Counted from the first letter of the stretch, positions 37,437 to 47,875 are shown. The stretch: DNA of 64,000 bases from Lysinibacillus alkalisoli (GCF_014643595.1 NZ_BMJT01000001.1:124001-188000), one strand, 5' to 3'. A program made the numbers and translations. The notes: a model not told the origin generated them from the letters alone.

Positions 37437-39311
37437 ATGAATACTAACCTTCATCTGCTCGCTTGGGATTATGCTTCAATCAAAGTATTAGATGTACGTT
37501 TTGAAATAGTAGGAACACAACAAACACATAGGGCATACCAAGTGCCAGCAAACCTGTTCCTTATTGTGATACAAGGAAGAGGACAAGTGGAAGTGAATGC
37601 TAAAACGCAAACTGTACAAGCGTATTATATTGCTCATATTCCAAAGGGTAGTTGGTTAAAGATACACGCTGAAGTGCCATTTTATTATTATGTACTGTTT
37701 TATCGTGCCACATTGCCATTAGTGATGGCTAAAGAGCATATGCAAATCATTAAAGCACATAAACCATTTCAATTGCATTATAGTTTAATCCCGCAAAATG
37801 GTATTGCATTGCATCATAATGTACGACAAATGCATGAAAAATGGCAAGAAGGTCATCGTGTTAGTCGTTATTATTGTAAAGGTGCGCTTTATAACTTTAC
37901 TTATTTATTGTTGGCACAAGGCAACGATCAATCTCATTCGCCTAATGTGGATTTATGTACTAGTGTAAAGCATTATATTGAGCAAAATTATCAACAACAT
38001 TTAACATTGACGTCAATTGCCGATGCTTTAAATTATAGTGTGGCTCATCTATCAACCACTTTTAAAGAGAAAACAGGTTATAGTGTTATTGACTATGTGA
38101 TTCAAACGCGATTATCTAATGCAGAAAGATGGCTGCGTGAAAGTGATGCACCACTAAAAGAAATTGCAGAACAAATCGGCTATAAAGACCCTTACTATTT
38201 CAGTCGTTTATTTAAAAAGCATAAACATTGTTCTCCTTTACAATATCGTCAACAGTATCACCAACATCCTATGGATGCTTCAATAACATCCTTGACATCG
38301 TCCATTGTTCAACCTAGCATTAGCCGTTATATTGAGAGTGATTCTCAATATAACAAGGAGGTATATATTCCAATGGTAAGAAGTACAAGGACATCATTAT
38401 TAGCAACATTATTAATTTGTTTTACCTTATTATTTAGTGGCTGTACAACAACTAATACACAAACAATAGGGAAAACAAATGAGGTGCAAACAGAATATGT
38501 TACATACAAAGCAAGTAATGGTGAGGTTGAAATTCCTAAAAATCCAAAACGTGTTGTAGTATTAGCTAATAGTTACGCAGGTTATTTGTTAGCGCTAGGT
38601 ATTAAACCAATTGGTATGAGTAAATTTGCTTTAAAAAATCCCTATTTTGAAGGTAAAGTAGATGGTGTAGAAAATATTGGAGATGAACAATCTCTTGAGA
38701 AAATTACCGAATTAAATCCCGATTTAATTATTGCCTTTAATCGAGAAGGTGTAGAAAACTTGGAAAAAATTGCACCTACTGTGGCTATTACTTATGGTGA
38801 AAAGGACTATAAGGAACAATTGTTAGCGTTTGGTGACATGTTAAACAAAAAAGAAGAAGCCGAAGATTGGATTGCACAATGGGAAGAAAAAATCGAACAA
38901 CATAAATCAGAAATACAAGCTATTGTAGGTGATAGAACCGTATCTATTATCGGTGGTGGTGAAAAAGAATTGATGGTGTTTGGTGAGAATTTCGGACGTG
39001 GTGGTGAAATTGTATACGAAGGGTTTAATCTCAATATGCCACCACTTATAAAAGAAGAAGCAGTAGATACCAAACAAGGTTATGCTGCTGTATCTTTGGA
39101 AGTATTAAATGATTTTATTGGAGACTATATTTTTATTGATGGACAAGATGTTGCCGATTATTTAGCAACAAGTTCATTGTGGAAAGACTTGCCTGCAGTG
39201 AAAGAAAATAAAATGATGATATTAGATACTGATGCATCATACTTTAGCGATCCTGTATCATTAGATGGTCAATTAGATGAAATCATTGCATTTTTTAGAT
39301 CACATCAATAA
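37437..39311 (+). CDS. AraC regulator fused in frame to siderophore-binding lipoprotein (copy 2)
   Basis: A 624-residue paralogue of the upstream fusion. The N-terminal sensor region spans about 1-165, the AraC DNA-binding domain about 175-275 (LTSIADALNYSVAHLSTTFK; IGYKDPYYFSRLFKKH), a linker up to 312, then Met313 with a lipoprotein signal peptide (LLICFTLLFSGC, Cys near 334) and an SBP domain to the end. The tandem arrangement and shared architecture show duplication of the entire fused unit, so the fusion is not a sequencing error. The ATG at 37437 follows AAGGAG; a TTG seven codons earlier lacks a site. The gene is under its own Fur box. Confidence 0.85.
   Translation: MNTNLHLLAWDYASIKVLDVRFEIVGTQQTHRAYQVPANLFLIVIQGRGQVEVNAKTQTVQAYYIAHIPKGSWLKIHAEVPFYYYVLFYRATLPLVMAKEHMQIIKAHKPFQLHYSLIPQNGIALHHNVRQMHEKWQEGHRVSRYYCKGALYNFTYLLLAQGNDQSHSPNVDLCTSVKHYIEQNYQQHLTLTSIADALNYSVAHLSTTFKEKTGYSVIDYVIQTRLSNAERWLRESDAPLKEIAEQIGYKDPYYFSRLFKKHKHCSPLQYRQQYHQHPMDASITSLTSSIVQPSISRYIESDSQYNKEVYIPMVRSTRTSLLATLLICFTLLFSGCTTTNTQTIGKTNEVQTEYVTYKASNGEVEIPKNPKRVVVLANSYAGYLLALGIKPIGMSKFALKNPYFEGKVDGVENIGDEQSLEKITELNPDLIIAFNREGVENLEKIAPTVAITYGEKDYKEQLLAFGDMLNKKEEAEDWIAQWEEKIEQHKSEIQAIVGDRTVSIIGGGEKELMVFGENFGRGGEIVYEGFNLNMPPLIKEEAVDTKQGYAAVSLEVLNDFIGDYIFIDGQDVADYLATSSLWKDLPAVKENKMMILDTDASYFSDPVSLDGQLDEIIAFFRSHQ
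38305..38361 (+). promoter_or_regulatory. Internal promoter, Fur box and ribosome binding site inside fusion copy 2
   Basis: TTGTTC (38305-38310), 17-bp spacer, TATATT (38328-38333), Fur-type palindrome 38330-38350 (arms TATTGAGA and TCTCAATA), AAGGAGG (38355-38361), ATG at 38373. It encodes the peptide RYIESDSQY exactly as in copy 1, with identical codons over the core. Confidence 0.8.
38373..39311 (+). CDS. Nested gene: siderophore-binding lipoprotein (copy 2), internal start
   Basis: Internal start gives a 312-residue lipoprotein with lipobox LFSGC and a FecB/FhuD-like domain (EIPKNPKRVVVLA, GVENIGDEQSLEKITELNPD, ending SYFSDPVSLDGQLDEIIAF). It shares clear identity with copy 1 but differs across the likely binding cleft, so the two may recognise different ferric siderophores. 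A strong AAGGAGG site and its own Fur box support independent expression in addition to the fused form. Confidence 0.75.
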   Translation: MVRSTRTSLLATLLICFTLLFSGCTTTNTQTIGKTNEVQTEYVTYKASNGEVEIPKNPKRVVVLANSYAGYLLALGIKPIGMSKFALKNPYFEGKVDGVENIGDEQSLEKITELNPDLIIAFNREGVENLEKIAPTVAITYGEKDYKEQLLAFGDMLNKKEEAEDWIAQWEEKIEQHKSEIQAIVGDRTVSIIGGGEKELMVFGENFGRGGEIVYEGFNLNMPPLIKEEAVDTKQGYAAVSLEVLNDFIGDYIFIDGQDVADYLATSSLWKDLPAVKENKMMILDTDASYFSDPVSLDGQLDEIIAFFRSHQ

Positions 39312-39332
39312 GTACTGTCTAAAATTAAAAAG

Positions 39333-39372
39333 CCAAGTGCCGATGAAATACTACATCAGCCCTTGGTTTTTT
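39333..39372. terminator. Terminator between fusion copy 2 and the convergent DUF4085-like gene
   Basis: Imperfect stem (CCAAG 39333-39337 with CTTGG 39362-39366, inner GC and GATG/CATC pairs), then a T run; A-rich on the other side. Confidence 0.7.
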
Positions 39373-39382
39373 GTGATGATGA

Positions 39383-40579
39383 TTATAAATAAGGTGCTAG
39401 TAGTGCTTTTGTTTGGTCTGTAATAAGCCCTAACGTATCAAAATGTGTGACATAAACGTCTAACATTACGTTATTTTCATGATGTTGATTTTGGGCAAGT
39501 GCAATAAGGGCTTTATTAATCAAATCAGTATGCTCATGTGGTGCGGCATATAATGTATTCCATGCACGGACATGGCGCTCTAAATCATCACTAGCAAGTG
39601 CCTCTTCTAATTCTTCAGCTGGCATAGGCTCGCTAAAAATAGCGTAAGGGTCTTCATAAGCTGTCGTATAAATAGATTCTAAAAATGTAATGGTATCATG
39701 TGTGAGTTTCGTTGAACCTTCATTATTAATCATATAAATCCCGTCATGTTGTAGAACAATCTCACCATCTTGTAAAATGGCAATTTGAGAGCCCTCCATT
39801 GTAAATTGCTCAATGGGTAGGATAAGGTGATGCAAAATAATCGTATAGGTGAAATCGCGATTAAGGGCATCAATAAATGCCTCTACTTTTACATCAGGTA
39901 ATACATCGTTGGCAATCATTTCATGATAGGCGAGCGGGCGATAAAAGCTCTGTGCAGTAATATGCTCAGCAACAATTGTGACTTCTGCCTCGGGTTGGTC
40001 TAAAATGAATCGCATTGCTAAGTTTTGAGATGGCGCCTGGATTTCTTCATATAAAATCCATTGATGGAGTTGCCACTCGCCAGATTGTTGTGTCACGTTA
40101 TGAAATGTTAAAATAACTAATGCTTTAGGCGTAAAGCCACCTTCTGTATTAATGATGAGTTGTGTACGGTTTTTGGTAGATACAATATCTTTAATAATGG
40201 CATCATGTAAACTATCCGATAGTACATGATAAAGCTCGGGATCCATTTGTGTTTTTATCGCTTCTAATTGTGCAATCGTACTGCCTAGTGCTTCTTCAAA
40301 AGTACTGATTTCATTCGCTTGCCATTGTAATAATTGATGGCGTGCTTCAGCAGGTAGCTCTCGTCTATTTAATAAACCATTCTCTAAATATGGTAATAAT
40401 TCTGTTGGTAAAATTTTCGCTAATGCTGATTTGATTTGATTTAACTCATGTTGTAGATGTTGCTCGATATTAATGCCATCTTTTTTGTAATAGGCATAGA
40501 TGCTGTCCCAATCGTTAGGAATATGTAATTGATTCACCAGTGTAAAGCGCTGTTTTTGTTCTAATGATAAATGCCACAT
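39383..40579 (-). CDS. Uncharacterised protein resembling DUF4085
   Basis: Cytoplasmic acidic protein of 398 residues when started at MWHLSLEQKQRF. The opening (MWHLS...KQRF...IPNDWDSIYAYYKKDGIN) and the overall length resemble DUF4085 proteins of Bacillales; I have no function for them. An AAAGG site lies 11 bases upstream of this ATG. An alternative in-frame ATG at 40606 with AAGG also exists. It has no membrane segment and no catalytic motif. It is divergent from the AEC transporter gene. Moderate family confidence. Confidence 0.65.
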   Translation of the reverse strand: MWHLSLEQKQRFTLVNQLHIPNDWDSIYAYYKKDGINIEQHLQHELNQIKSALAKILPTELLPYLENGLLNRRELPAEARHQLLQWQANEISTFEEALGSTIAQLEAIKTQMDPELYHVLSDSLHDAIIKDIVSTKNRTQLIINTEGGFTPKALVILTFHNVTQQSGEWQLHQWILYEEIQAPSQNLAMRFILDQPEAEVTIVAEHITAQSFYRPLAYHEMIANDVLPDVKVEAFIDALNRDFTYTIILHHLILPIEQFTMEGSQIAILQDGEIVLQHDGIYMINNEGSTKLTHDTITFLESIYTTAYEDPYAIFSEPMPAEELEEALASDDLERHVRAWNTLYAAPHEHTDLINKALIALAQNQHHENNVMLDVYVTHFDTLGLITDQTKALLAPYL

Positions 40580-40662
40580 ACAAACACAACCTTTTTTTAT
40601 ATTCATTATACCTTGTTGACGTAGTTCACGCACAAGCATACCATTGATATGAAGGTGATAAT

Positions 40663-41589
40663 ATGGCTTATTTAGGAATGATCTTTTTTAAAATTGTCGC
40701 GCCCATTCTTGTGTTACTCGTACTAGGTGGGCTGTTGCAACGCAAATTCACATTTAACTTAAAGGCATTATCACAGTTAATTACGTATTGTTTTATGCCG
40801 GCCGCCGTTTTTATGAATTTGTATGAGACTACAATTTCTTTAACTATTTTAGGACAAGTTGCGGTATTTATAACCCTTTTTATTGGTAGTCAAATGTTGT
40901 TGGGGCGCTTTATTGCACAAAGTATGAAATTATCTAAGGAAGAAGCGGCTGTTTTTAAAAATAGCGTTGTTTTAATTAATTCGGGCAATTATGGCATACC
41001 TGTAGCCCAAATGATATTTGCAACCCAACCCATCGGTGTAGCTATCCAAGTTATTTTAGTAATCTTTCAAAATATTACTACGTATACGTATGGCTTATAC
41101 AATTTAATTTCATCGACACGTTCTGGTATGGCGATTGTTAAAGATTTTATTAAAATGCCTATTGTACATGCGCTCCTTATTGGTATTGTTATGAATATCT
41201 ATCATATTCCTCTCCCTGTATTTTTAGAAATACCCATTAATTATGTGGCTCAAGGATTTGTAGCTGTAGCATTAATTACGTTAGGGGCTCAGCTTTCTCA
41301 ACTCTCATTTAGTGCCATGTTTAATAAGACCGTTATGGTTAGTTGTTTTACTCGTTTAGTGTTAGGGCCTGCAATGGCACTGCTCCTTATTTTTTTACTC
41401 GGTTTACAAGGTGTAGTGGCAAAATCCCTATTTATTGCGAGTGCATTTCCAACCTCTCGTAATAGCTCAAGTCTAGCGTTAGAGTATGATATTGACGCAG
41501 ACACATCTGCCCAAACGGTATTATTTTCAACGATTGTCAGTTGTATTACAGTCACAATCGTTATTTATATGGCGGAGATTTTATTTTAG
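40663..41589 (+). CDS. AEC-family (auxin efflux carrier-like) transporter
   Basis: A 308-residue membrane protein with about ten helices in two inverted five-helix halves. The family motif of the first half is seen in YCFMPAAVFMNLYET and that of the second in LGAQLSQLSF, with INSGNYGIPVAQMIF as the crossover helix. AEC proteins export or import organic acids such as malate or malonate, or related anions. The AAGGTGAT site is well placed. The gene stands alone and the substrate is unknown. Confidence 0.88.
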   Translation: MAYLGMIFFKIVAPILVLLVLGGLLQRKFTFNLKALSQLITYCFMPAAVFMNLYETTISLTILGQVAVFITLFIGSQMLLGRFIAQSMKLSKEEAAVFKNSVVLINSGNYGIPVAQMIFATQPIGVAIQVILVIFQNITTYTYGLYNLISSTRSGMAIVKDFIKMPIVHALLIGIVMNIYHIPLPVFLEIPINYVAQGFVAVALITLGAQLSQLSFSAMFNKTVMVSCFTRLVLGPAMALLLIFLLGLQGVVAKSLFIASAFPTSRNSSSLALEYDIDADTSAQTVLFSTIVSCITVTIVIYMAEILF

Positions 41590-41647
41590 GCTCCTTTCTT
41601 TCCTAAAGGAATTACTGTATAATTAGGTACACAATTGAATAAGGTAA

Positions 41648-41819
41648 TAACTAGGGGGGTCCGATGAGTCGGGCTGAGAGAAGAACGCCATGAAGTTCTA
41701 TGACCCTTTGGACCTGATCTGGCTCATACCAGCGTAGGGAAGTTAGTTCACATGCGTTGTTTTGCATGTTTCTTAACGTTCGACTAGGTCCAGATTCTAT
41801 TATAGAATCTGGTTTTTTT
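41648..41819 (+). ncRNA. TPP riboswitch with downstream terminator
   Basis: The THI-box aptamer spans about 41648-41745, with ACTAGGGGGG, GGGCTGAGAG, ACCCTTTGGACCTGATCTGG (shown to 20 bases) and ACCAGCGTAGGGAAGT in order. A terminator stem CCAGATTCTA (41790-41799 with 41803-41812) with seven T follows, before thiC. A TATAAT at 41618-41623 is the likely -10. Thiamine pyrophosphate should cause termination and lower thiC expression. Confidence 0.96.
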
Positions 41820-41862
41820 GTCCCACGTGCTTTTTTGTGCAGGATCGGTCCTTTTTCATTAA

Positions 41863-43662
<1,800 letters not shown>

Positions 43663-43665
43663 TAG

Positions 43666-43702
43666 AAAACAGGGTTTTATTTTTATAAGACCCTGTTTTT
43701 TT
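43666..43702 (+). terminator. Terminator of thiC
   Basis: AAAACAGGGT (43666-43675) pairs with ACCCTGTTTT (43690-43699), then further T. Confidence 0.88.
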
Positions 43703-43735
43703 ATGGACAAAGTGAGATGAAAATTTGGATTTCTG

Positions 43736-43764
43736 TTGACAGTGAATTCAATATATGATAATTT
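43736..43764 (+). promoter_or_regulatory. Promoter of the candidate RNA gene
   Basis: TTGACA at 43736-43741, 17-bp spacer, TAATTT at 43759-43764. No ribosome binding site or sizeable ORF follows before the terminator at 44.0 kb. Confidence 0.75.
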
Positions 43765-43770
43765 GTATTC

Positions 43771-44036
43771 AAGCAATAATGTTTCCTTTTAGAAACATTT
43801 TGCGGAGAACGTACACAACGCCTTAATCTTTATTACACTAGTTTGTGGTGGACGAATGTAATAAAATCTCTTAGCACAGTTCCTCCTACGAATTATTATC
43901 ACTGATGCTAACGCAGTTCATATGTAACGTGTCATCCCTACTCAAAACAAAACTGCGTACAATGTGTACGAACCTATGAAAGTGAATAATGCGAAAAAAC
44001 CGCTACCTGAATGATTATTTCAGGAGCGGTCTTTTT
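43771..44036 (+). ncRNA. Candidate structured small RNA, about 266 nt
   Basis: Between the promoter above and a strong terminator (stem ACCGC/GCGGT and CCTGAA/TTCAGG, 43999-44030, T run to 44036) lies a non-coding segment with several helices. These are AATGTTTC/GAAACATT (43778-43799), TTTATTACA/TGTAATAAA (43829-43865), TTAGCA/TGCTAA (43871-43911) with CCTCCT exposed in its loop at 43882-43887, and a long-range pair GTACAC-ACGC (43811-43821) with GCGT-GTGTAC (43955-43969). I do not recognise the class. SRP RNA, tmRNA and RNase P RNA motifs are absent; 6S RNA cannot be excluded by eye. Confidence 0.6.
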
Positions 44037-44272
44037 CATGGATATAATATATTTCTACAATAATAAATCCATACCAACTATAAAAAAATATAACGATAAA
44101 AAAAGCATATTCTACCATAAAAACGTTAATTTTATATAGTGATTTGTGAACCAATTGTTACTCTAATGTAAATTGTATGTAAAGATTGCATATTTAGCGA
44201 TTAAAGGCATTTACAATCCCTTGTAACTTATGAATAATGTAACGAGAATATGAATTTGAAAGGGTGTAAAGG
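44037..44272. other. AT-rich intergenic region
   Basis: 236 bp between the candidate RNA terminator and the Na/Pi-family gene. Very AT-rich. An AAAGGGTG site lies just before the TTG start. I see no further feature. Confidence 0.5.
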
Positions 44273-45904
44273 TTGGAGCTGAATTGGCAAGATATGATAT
44301 TTCACTTCCTTGGAGGGCTAGGTCTATTCCTATTTGCGATTAAATTTATGGGGGACGGCTTACAAAAAGCTGCTGGTGACCGTTTACGTGATATTTTAGA
44401 TCGTTTCACTACAAACCCAATTATGGGAGTTTTGGTTGGTATTTTTGTGACCGTGCTAATTCAGTCGAGCTCAGGTACAACAGTAATTACTGTGGGGCTA
44501 GTGAGTGCAGGCTTTATGACATTACGTCAAGCAATTGGCGTCATTATGGGGGCAAATATTGGTACAACAGTCACTGCATTTATTATCGGTATTGATGTGG
44601 GAGAGTATGCTTACCCTATTATGGCATTAGGTGCAATATTACTTTTCTTCTTTAAAAAGAATCGAATTCAAAATGTTGGGCAAATCTTATTTGGTTTTGC
44701 AGGTTTATTCATTGGGCTAGAGATGATGAGTGATGGTATGAAACCACTGCGTGAATGGCCCGCATTTATTGATATGACACTCAACATGAGTGACTCACCT
44801 ATTTTAGGTGTGATTGTAGGTACAATCTTCACTTTAATTGTACAATCCTCTTCAGCAACGGTAGGGATTTTACAAGGCTTATATGCAGAAGGATTGATTG
44901 ATTTACAAGGCGCGTTACCTGTACTATTTGGTGATAATATAGGGACGACAATTACAGCAATATTAGCTGCCTTAGGTGCTTCAGTAGCGGCGCGACGAGC
45001 AGCAGCTACCCATGTATTGTTTAACGTAGTAGGTACGATTATCTTTATGATAATTTTAGGGTTATTTACCTCTTACGTCGAATGGTTAGCGACTGTGTTA
45101 AATTTAGAGCCAAAAATGCAAATTGCCTTTGCACATGGTTCATTTAACATTGCCAATACATTAATTCAATTACCATTTATCGGTGTATGGGCATATGTTG
45201 TAACAAAATTAATTCCTGGAGAAGATTCTGCGATTGAATATAAACCAAAGCATCTAGATGAAGCATTGATTACACAATCGCCTGCGATTGCTCTTGGGCA
45301 AGCGCGTCAAGAAGTTGTACGTATGGGTGAATTTGCTGTACAAGGGTTGGAAGAAACCTTGCAATTTTTAAAGACGAGTGATATGACGCACGCTAATCTA
45401 ACCGTGCAATTAGAAGAAGCAATTAATGTACTAGATGAGAAAACTACAGATTACTTAGTTACGTTATCCAAACAATCCTTATCAAATGTGGATTCACAAG
45501 TGCACCATGCTTTACTTGATAGTATTCGAGATATTGAAAGAATTGGTGACCACTTTGAAAATTTAGTAGAATTAATTCATTTCAAAGGTAATAATAGGGT
45601 GCGTTTAAGTGAACAAGCTTTGCAAGAGCTAGAGAATATGTTTAAGTTAACTATTGAAACGGTTAGCCTAGCTGTTCAAGTATTAGATACAAGAGATGAA
45701 GGTTTAGCTAAAATAGTGATTGATAAGGAAGATCAAATTGATGAGATGGAGCGCAAACTACGTAAACGCCATATCCATCGTTTAAATCAAGGTGTTTGCT
45801 CAGGTTCAGCAGGGATTGTCTTTGTTGATATTGCGAGCAATTTAGAGCGTATTGGTGACCATGCTGTAAATATCGCAGAAGCTGTATTAGATGATAATTA
45901 TTAA
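44273..45904 (+). CDS. Na/phosphate cotransporter family protein with PhoU-like tail
   Basis: A 543-residue protein: an N-terminal membrane part with two inverted repeats, each holding the QSSS signature (VLIQSSSGTT and LIVQSSSATVG) of NptA/SLC34-type sodium-phosphate cotransporters, and a cytoplasmic C-terminal PhoU-like helical domain (RDIERIGDHFENLVEL; SNLERIGDHAVNIAEA). Start is TTG at 44273, with AAAGGGTG upstream. It is probably involved in phosphate uptake or balance. A second, diverged family member lies at 52.8 kb. Confidence 0.9.
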   Translation: MELNWQDMIFHFLGGLGLFLFAIKFMGDGLQKAAGDRLRDILDRFTTNPIMGVLVGIFVTVLIQSSSGTTVITVGLVSAGFMTLRQAIGVIMGANIGTTVTAFIIGIDVGEYAYPIMALGAILLFFFKKNRIQNVGQILFGFAGLFIGLEMMSDGMKPLREWPAFIDMTLNMSDSPILGVIVGTIFTLIVQSSSATVGILQGLYAEGLIDLQGALPVLFGDNIGTTITAILAALGASVAARRAAATHVLFNVVGTIIFMIILGLFTSYVEWLATVLNLEPKMQIAFAHGSFNIANTLIQLPFIGVWAYVVTKLIPGEDSAIEYKPKHLDEALITQSPAIALGQARQEVVRMGEFAVQGLEETLQFLKTSDMTHANLTVQLEEAINVLDEKTTDYLVTLSKQSLSNVDSQVHHALLDSIRDIERIGDHFENLVELIHFKGNNRVRLSEQALQELENMFKLTIETVSLAVQVLDTRDEGLAKIVIDKEDQIDEMERKLRKRHIHRLNQGVCSGSAGIVFVDIASNLERIGDHAVNIAEAVLDDNY

Positions 45905-45914
45905 TGTATTGTAA

Positions 45915-45988
45915 AAAAGAGGCAGTCATATGAAGTCTTCTCAACACATTCGTGTCGAGAGAGTCAACATATGGTGAGCCTCTTTTAT
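45915..45988 (+). terminator. Long terminator hairpin after the first Na/Pi-family gene
   Basis: AAAAGAGGC (45915-45923) pairs with GCCTCTTTT (45978-45986), and inner CATATG boxes also pair; T-rich tail. The next 240 bp to the Fur box hold a small GGCA/TGCC hairpin near 46.1 kb and nothing else that I can name. Confidence 0.75.
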
Positions 45989-46232
45989 TTGTGAATAAAA
46001 TTTGTCTGCTAATTTTAGGAAGAAGAAAGTGTTATCAATACGTTTCAAGTTAACTTAGCTTGTCATTTGTCTAGGTTGCTCTAGTAAAAAGCACCAATAA
46101 CGAGGCATTTCGTTGCCTATCATTGCATAAATTCATATTGAAGGCAAAAGTCCATATGATTTCCTTGTTATGCGGACATTTACAAGCGTATTGAATTTAC
46201 AATAACGTAAGTTTTAAGTTGCTAAATAAGCA

Positions 46233-46265
46233 TATAATCCTTACTATTATTGATAATGATAATCA
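46233..46265 (+). promoter_or_regulatory. Fur box and -10 of the Btr-like regulator gene
   Basis: TATAAT at 46233-46238, followed by TGATAATGATAATCA at 46251-46265, a near-perfect 7-1-7 Fur box. GGAGG at 46273-46277 precedes the ATG at 46283. Confidence 0.85.
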
Positions 46266-46282
46266 TCGAGCTGGAGGTCATT

Positions 46283-47842
46283 ATGAATTATCAAAAATAC
46301 ATGTATGCTATTACGAGGGTAGAACAAGGTAGTGACTGGTTTTCTTTATCACCTAACGAAGCAGTAGTACTTTATGTACATACAGGGTCACTTGAGGTGA
46401 TATTAGACCGCCGTCCCTTTTACCTTGGTAAGAATGAAATGCTTGTGATTCAAGCGAAAGATCATGCAAAAATCCATACTGTAGATGGGCAGTACACATT
46501 AATTGGATTTTGTAATTATCGCCTTGTAAAAAAAGTGCCACAATTACATTATGAGCCTGATCACTTTAGATTTGTGCATGCTTTTATTTCTTACGAGAAT
46601 GTGTCTACTAAAGTCGTGAAATTGTTACAACAGGTAGCAGAAACACAAGACGTATTTCATTTCCAACAATTAATCGCAGCTATTAATTGTGATTTTGAAA
46701 AATATGAATATACCCATCATCAACATACATTTGAAGATGTGATTCACTATATTAAAGAGCACGCGCACGAAAACATAACACGTGATCAAGTAGCTAACCG
46801 TTTTGGCTATAACGCTAACTATTTTTCAGAGCGCTTTAAAAAAGAGGTAGGATGGGGCTTTAATGAATTTTTAACGTATTGGCGTTTAGAAAAATCAAAA
46901 ATATTATTACTCGATGATCGTCTCACCATTCAACAAGTAGCTAAGTCAGTTGGTTACCAAGATGGGCTATATTTTAGCCGTAAGTTTAAGCAACAAATTG
47001 GCATGGCACCAAGTATGTTTCGTAACCATGATAGGATTCAACATATTACAGCTATGCAATTCACAGGTACTTTATTGGCCATTGGCATTACGCCTGTTGC
47101 TGTATTTGATGTACCTTATAATGTGCCAGATGTATTACAACAATACTTACCTCAAAAAACAGTGCGTTTAAAACAAGACTGGTTAAAAGAAAACGCCTTA
47201 ACGAATGTGCCAACAGATTTAATTATTACGTCTTTACATGAATACCCTTATAAAACATACACACAAAATATAGAGAAAATTGCACCATCCATTGCTATGC
47301 GCTGGGCAACAATTGACCGTATCGAAGAAGTGCGATTATTTGGTAAATTATTTAAGCGTGAAGCACAGGCAGAACAATGGATTACACGTTACAAACAACA
47401 AATAGCAGAGGCAAAGTATGTATTAAAATCAGTTTTACCTCAGAATGAGACGGTTGCATTGTATGAATTACGCAATCATGATCGTGTAGGTATTTGGCGT
47501 TCTAATTCTCGTGGCAGTTACAACTTATATGAGATGCTACAACTAACACCATCTGAGCTTGTGCAAAAAGAAGTATTATCACTTAATAGGGGAATAATTG
47601 TCGAAGAAAAACATCTCGCACAATATGCAGCAGATCATATGTTTGTTGTTATGCATTCTAAAGAGCAAGAACATCGTTTCTTTAACGAGGTATGGCAACA
47701 ACTACCCGCTATGCAAAAAGAACAAGTTTATGTGTTACGCTTACAAGATTTTTGGTCGAGTGAAGGTGTCGCTTTAGAAGAACAATTACGTATTCAAATG
47801 CAATTTTTATGTGGAGACGTGAAATCTGATATTTATCTATAG
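46283..47842 (+). CDS. Btr-like AraC regulator with C-terminal siderophore-binding domain
   Basis: A 519-residue cytoplasmic protein without signal peptide. N-terminal sensor region about 1-150, AraC domain about 160-260 (ITRDQVANRFGYNANYFSER; QVAKSVGYQDGLYFSRKFKQ), then a FecB/FhuD-type binding domain to the end (TLLAIGITPVAVFDVPYN, LTNVPTDLIITSLHEYPYKT, FNEVWQQLPAMQKEQVYVLR shown as separate parts). This is the layout of Bacillus Btr (YbbB), which binds ferri-bacillibactin and activates the uptake operon. It should activate the FecCD operon immediately downstream. Unlike the two fusions at 35.5-39.3 kb, there is no hydrophobic segment between the domains. Confidence 0.88.
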   Translation: MNYQKYMYAITRVEQGSDWFSLSPNEAVVLYVHTGSLEVILDRRPFYLGKNEMLVIQAKDHAKIHTVDGQYTLIGFCNYRLVKKVPQLHYEPDHFRFVHAFISYENVSTKVVKLLQQVAETQDVFHFQQLIAAINCDFEKYEYTHHQHTFEDVIHYIKEHAHENITRDQVANRFGYNANYFSERFKKEVGWGFNEFLTYWRLEKSKILLLDDRLTIQQVAKSVGYQDGLYFSRKFKQQIGMAPSMFRNHDRIQHITAMQFTGTLLAIGITPVAVFDVPYNVPDVLQQYLPQKTVRLKQDWLKENALTNVPTDLIITSLHEYPYKTYTQNIEKIAPSIAMRWATIDRIEEVRLFGKLFKREAQAEQWITRYKQQIAEAKYVLKSVLPQNETVALYELRNHDRVGIWRSNSRGSYNLYEMLQLTPSELVQKEVLSLNRGIIVEEKHLAQYAADHMFVVMHSKEQEHRFFNEVWQQLPAMQKEQVYVLRLQDFWSSEGVALEEQLRIQMQFLCGDVKSDIYL

Positions 47843-47875
47843 TCAACTTATGAGAAATGTCTATAGGCATATGAC

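Noticed and set aside
43771-44036. SRP RNA, tmRNA or RNase P RNA as the identity of the candidate RNA
   Set aside because: Length is close to Bacillus SRP RNA, but the conserved GGAAGCAGCC-type motif, tmRNA acceptor end and RNase P cores are not present.
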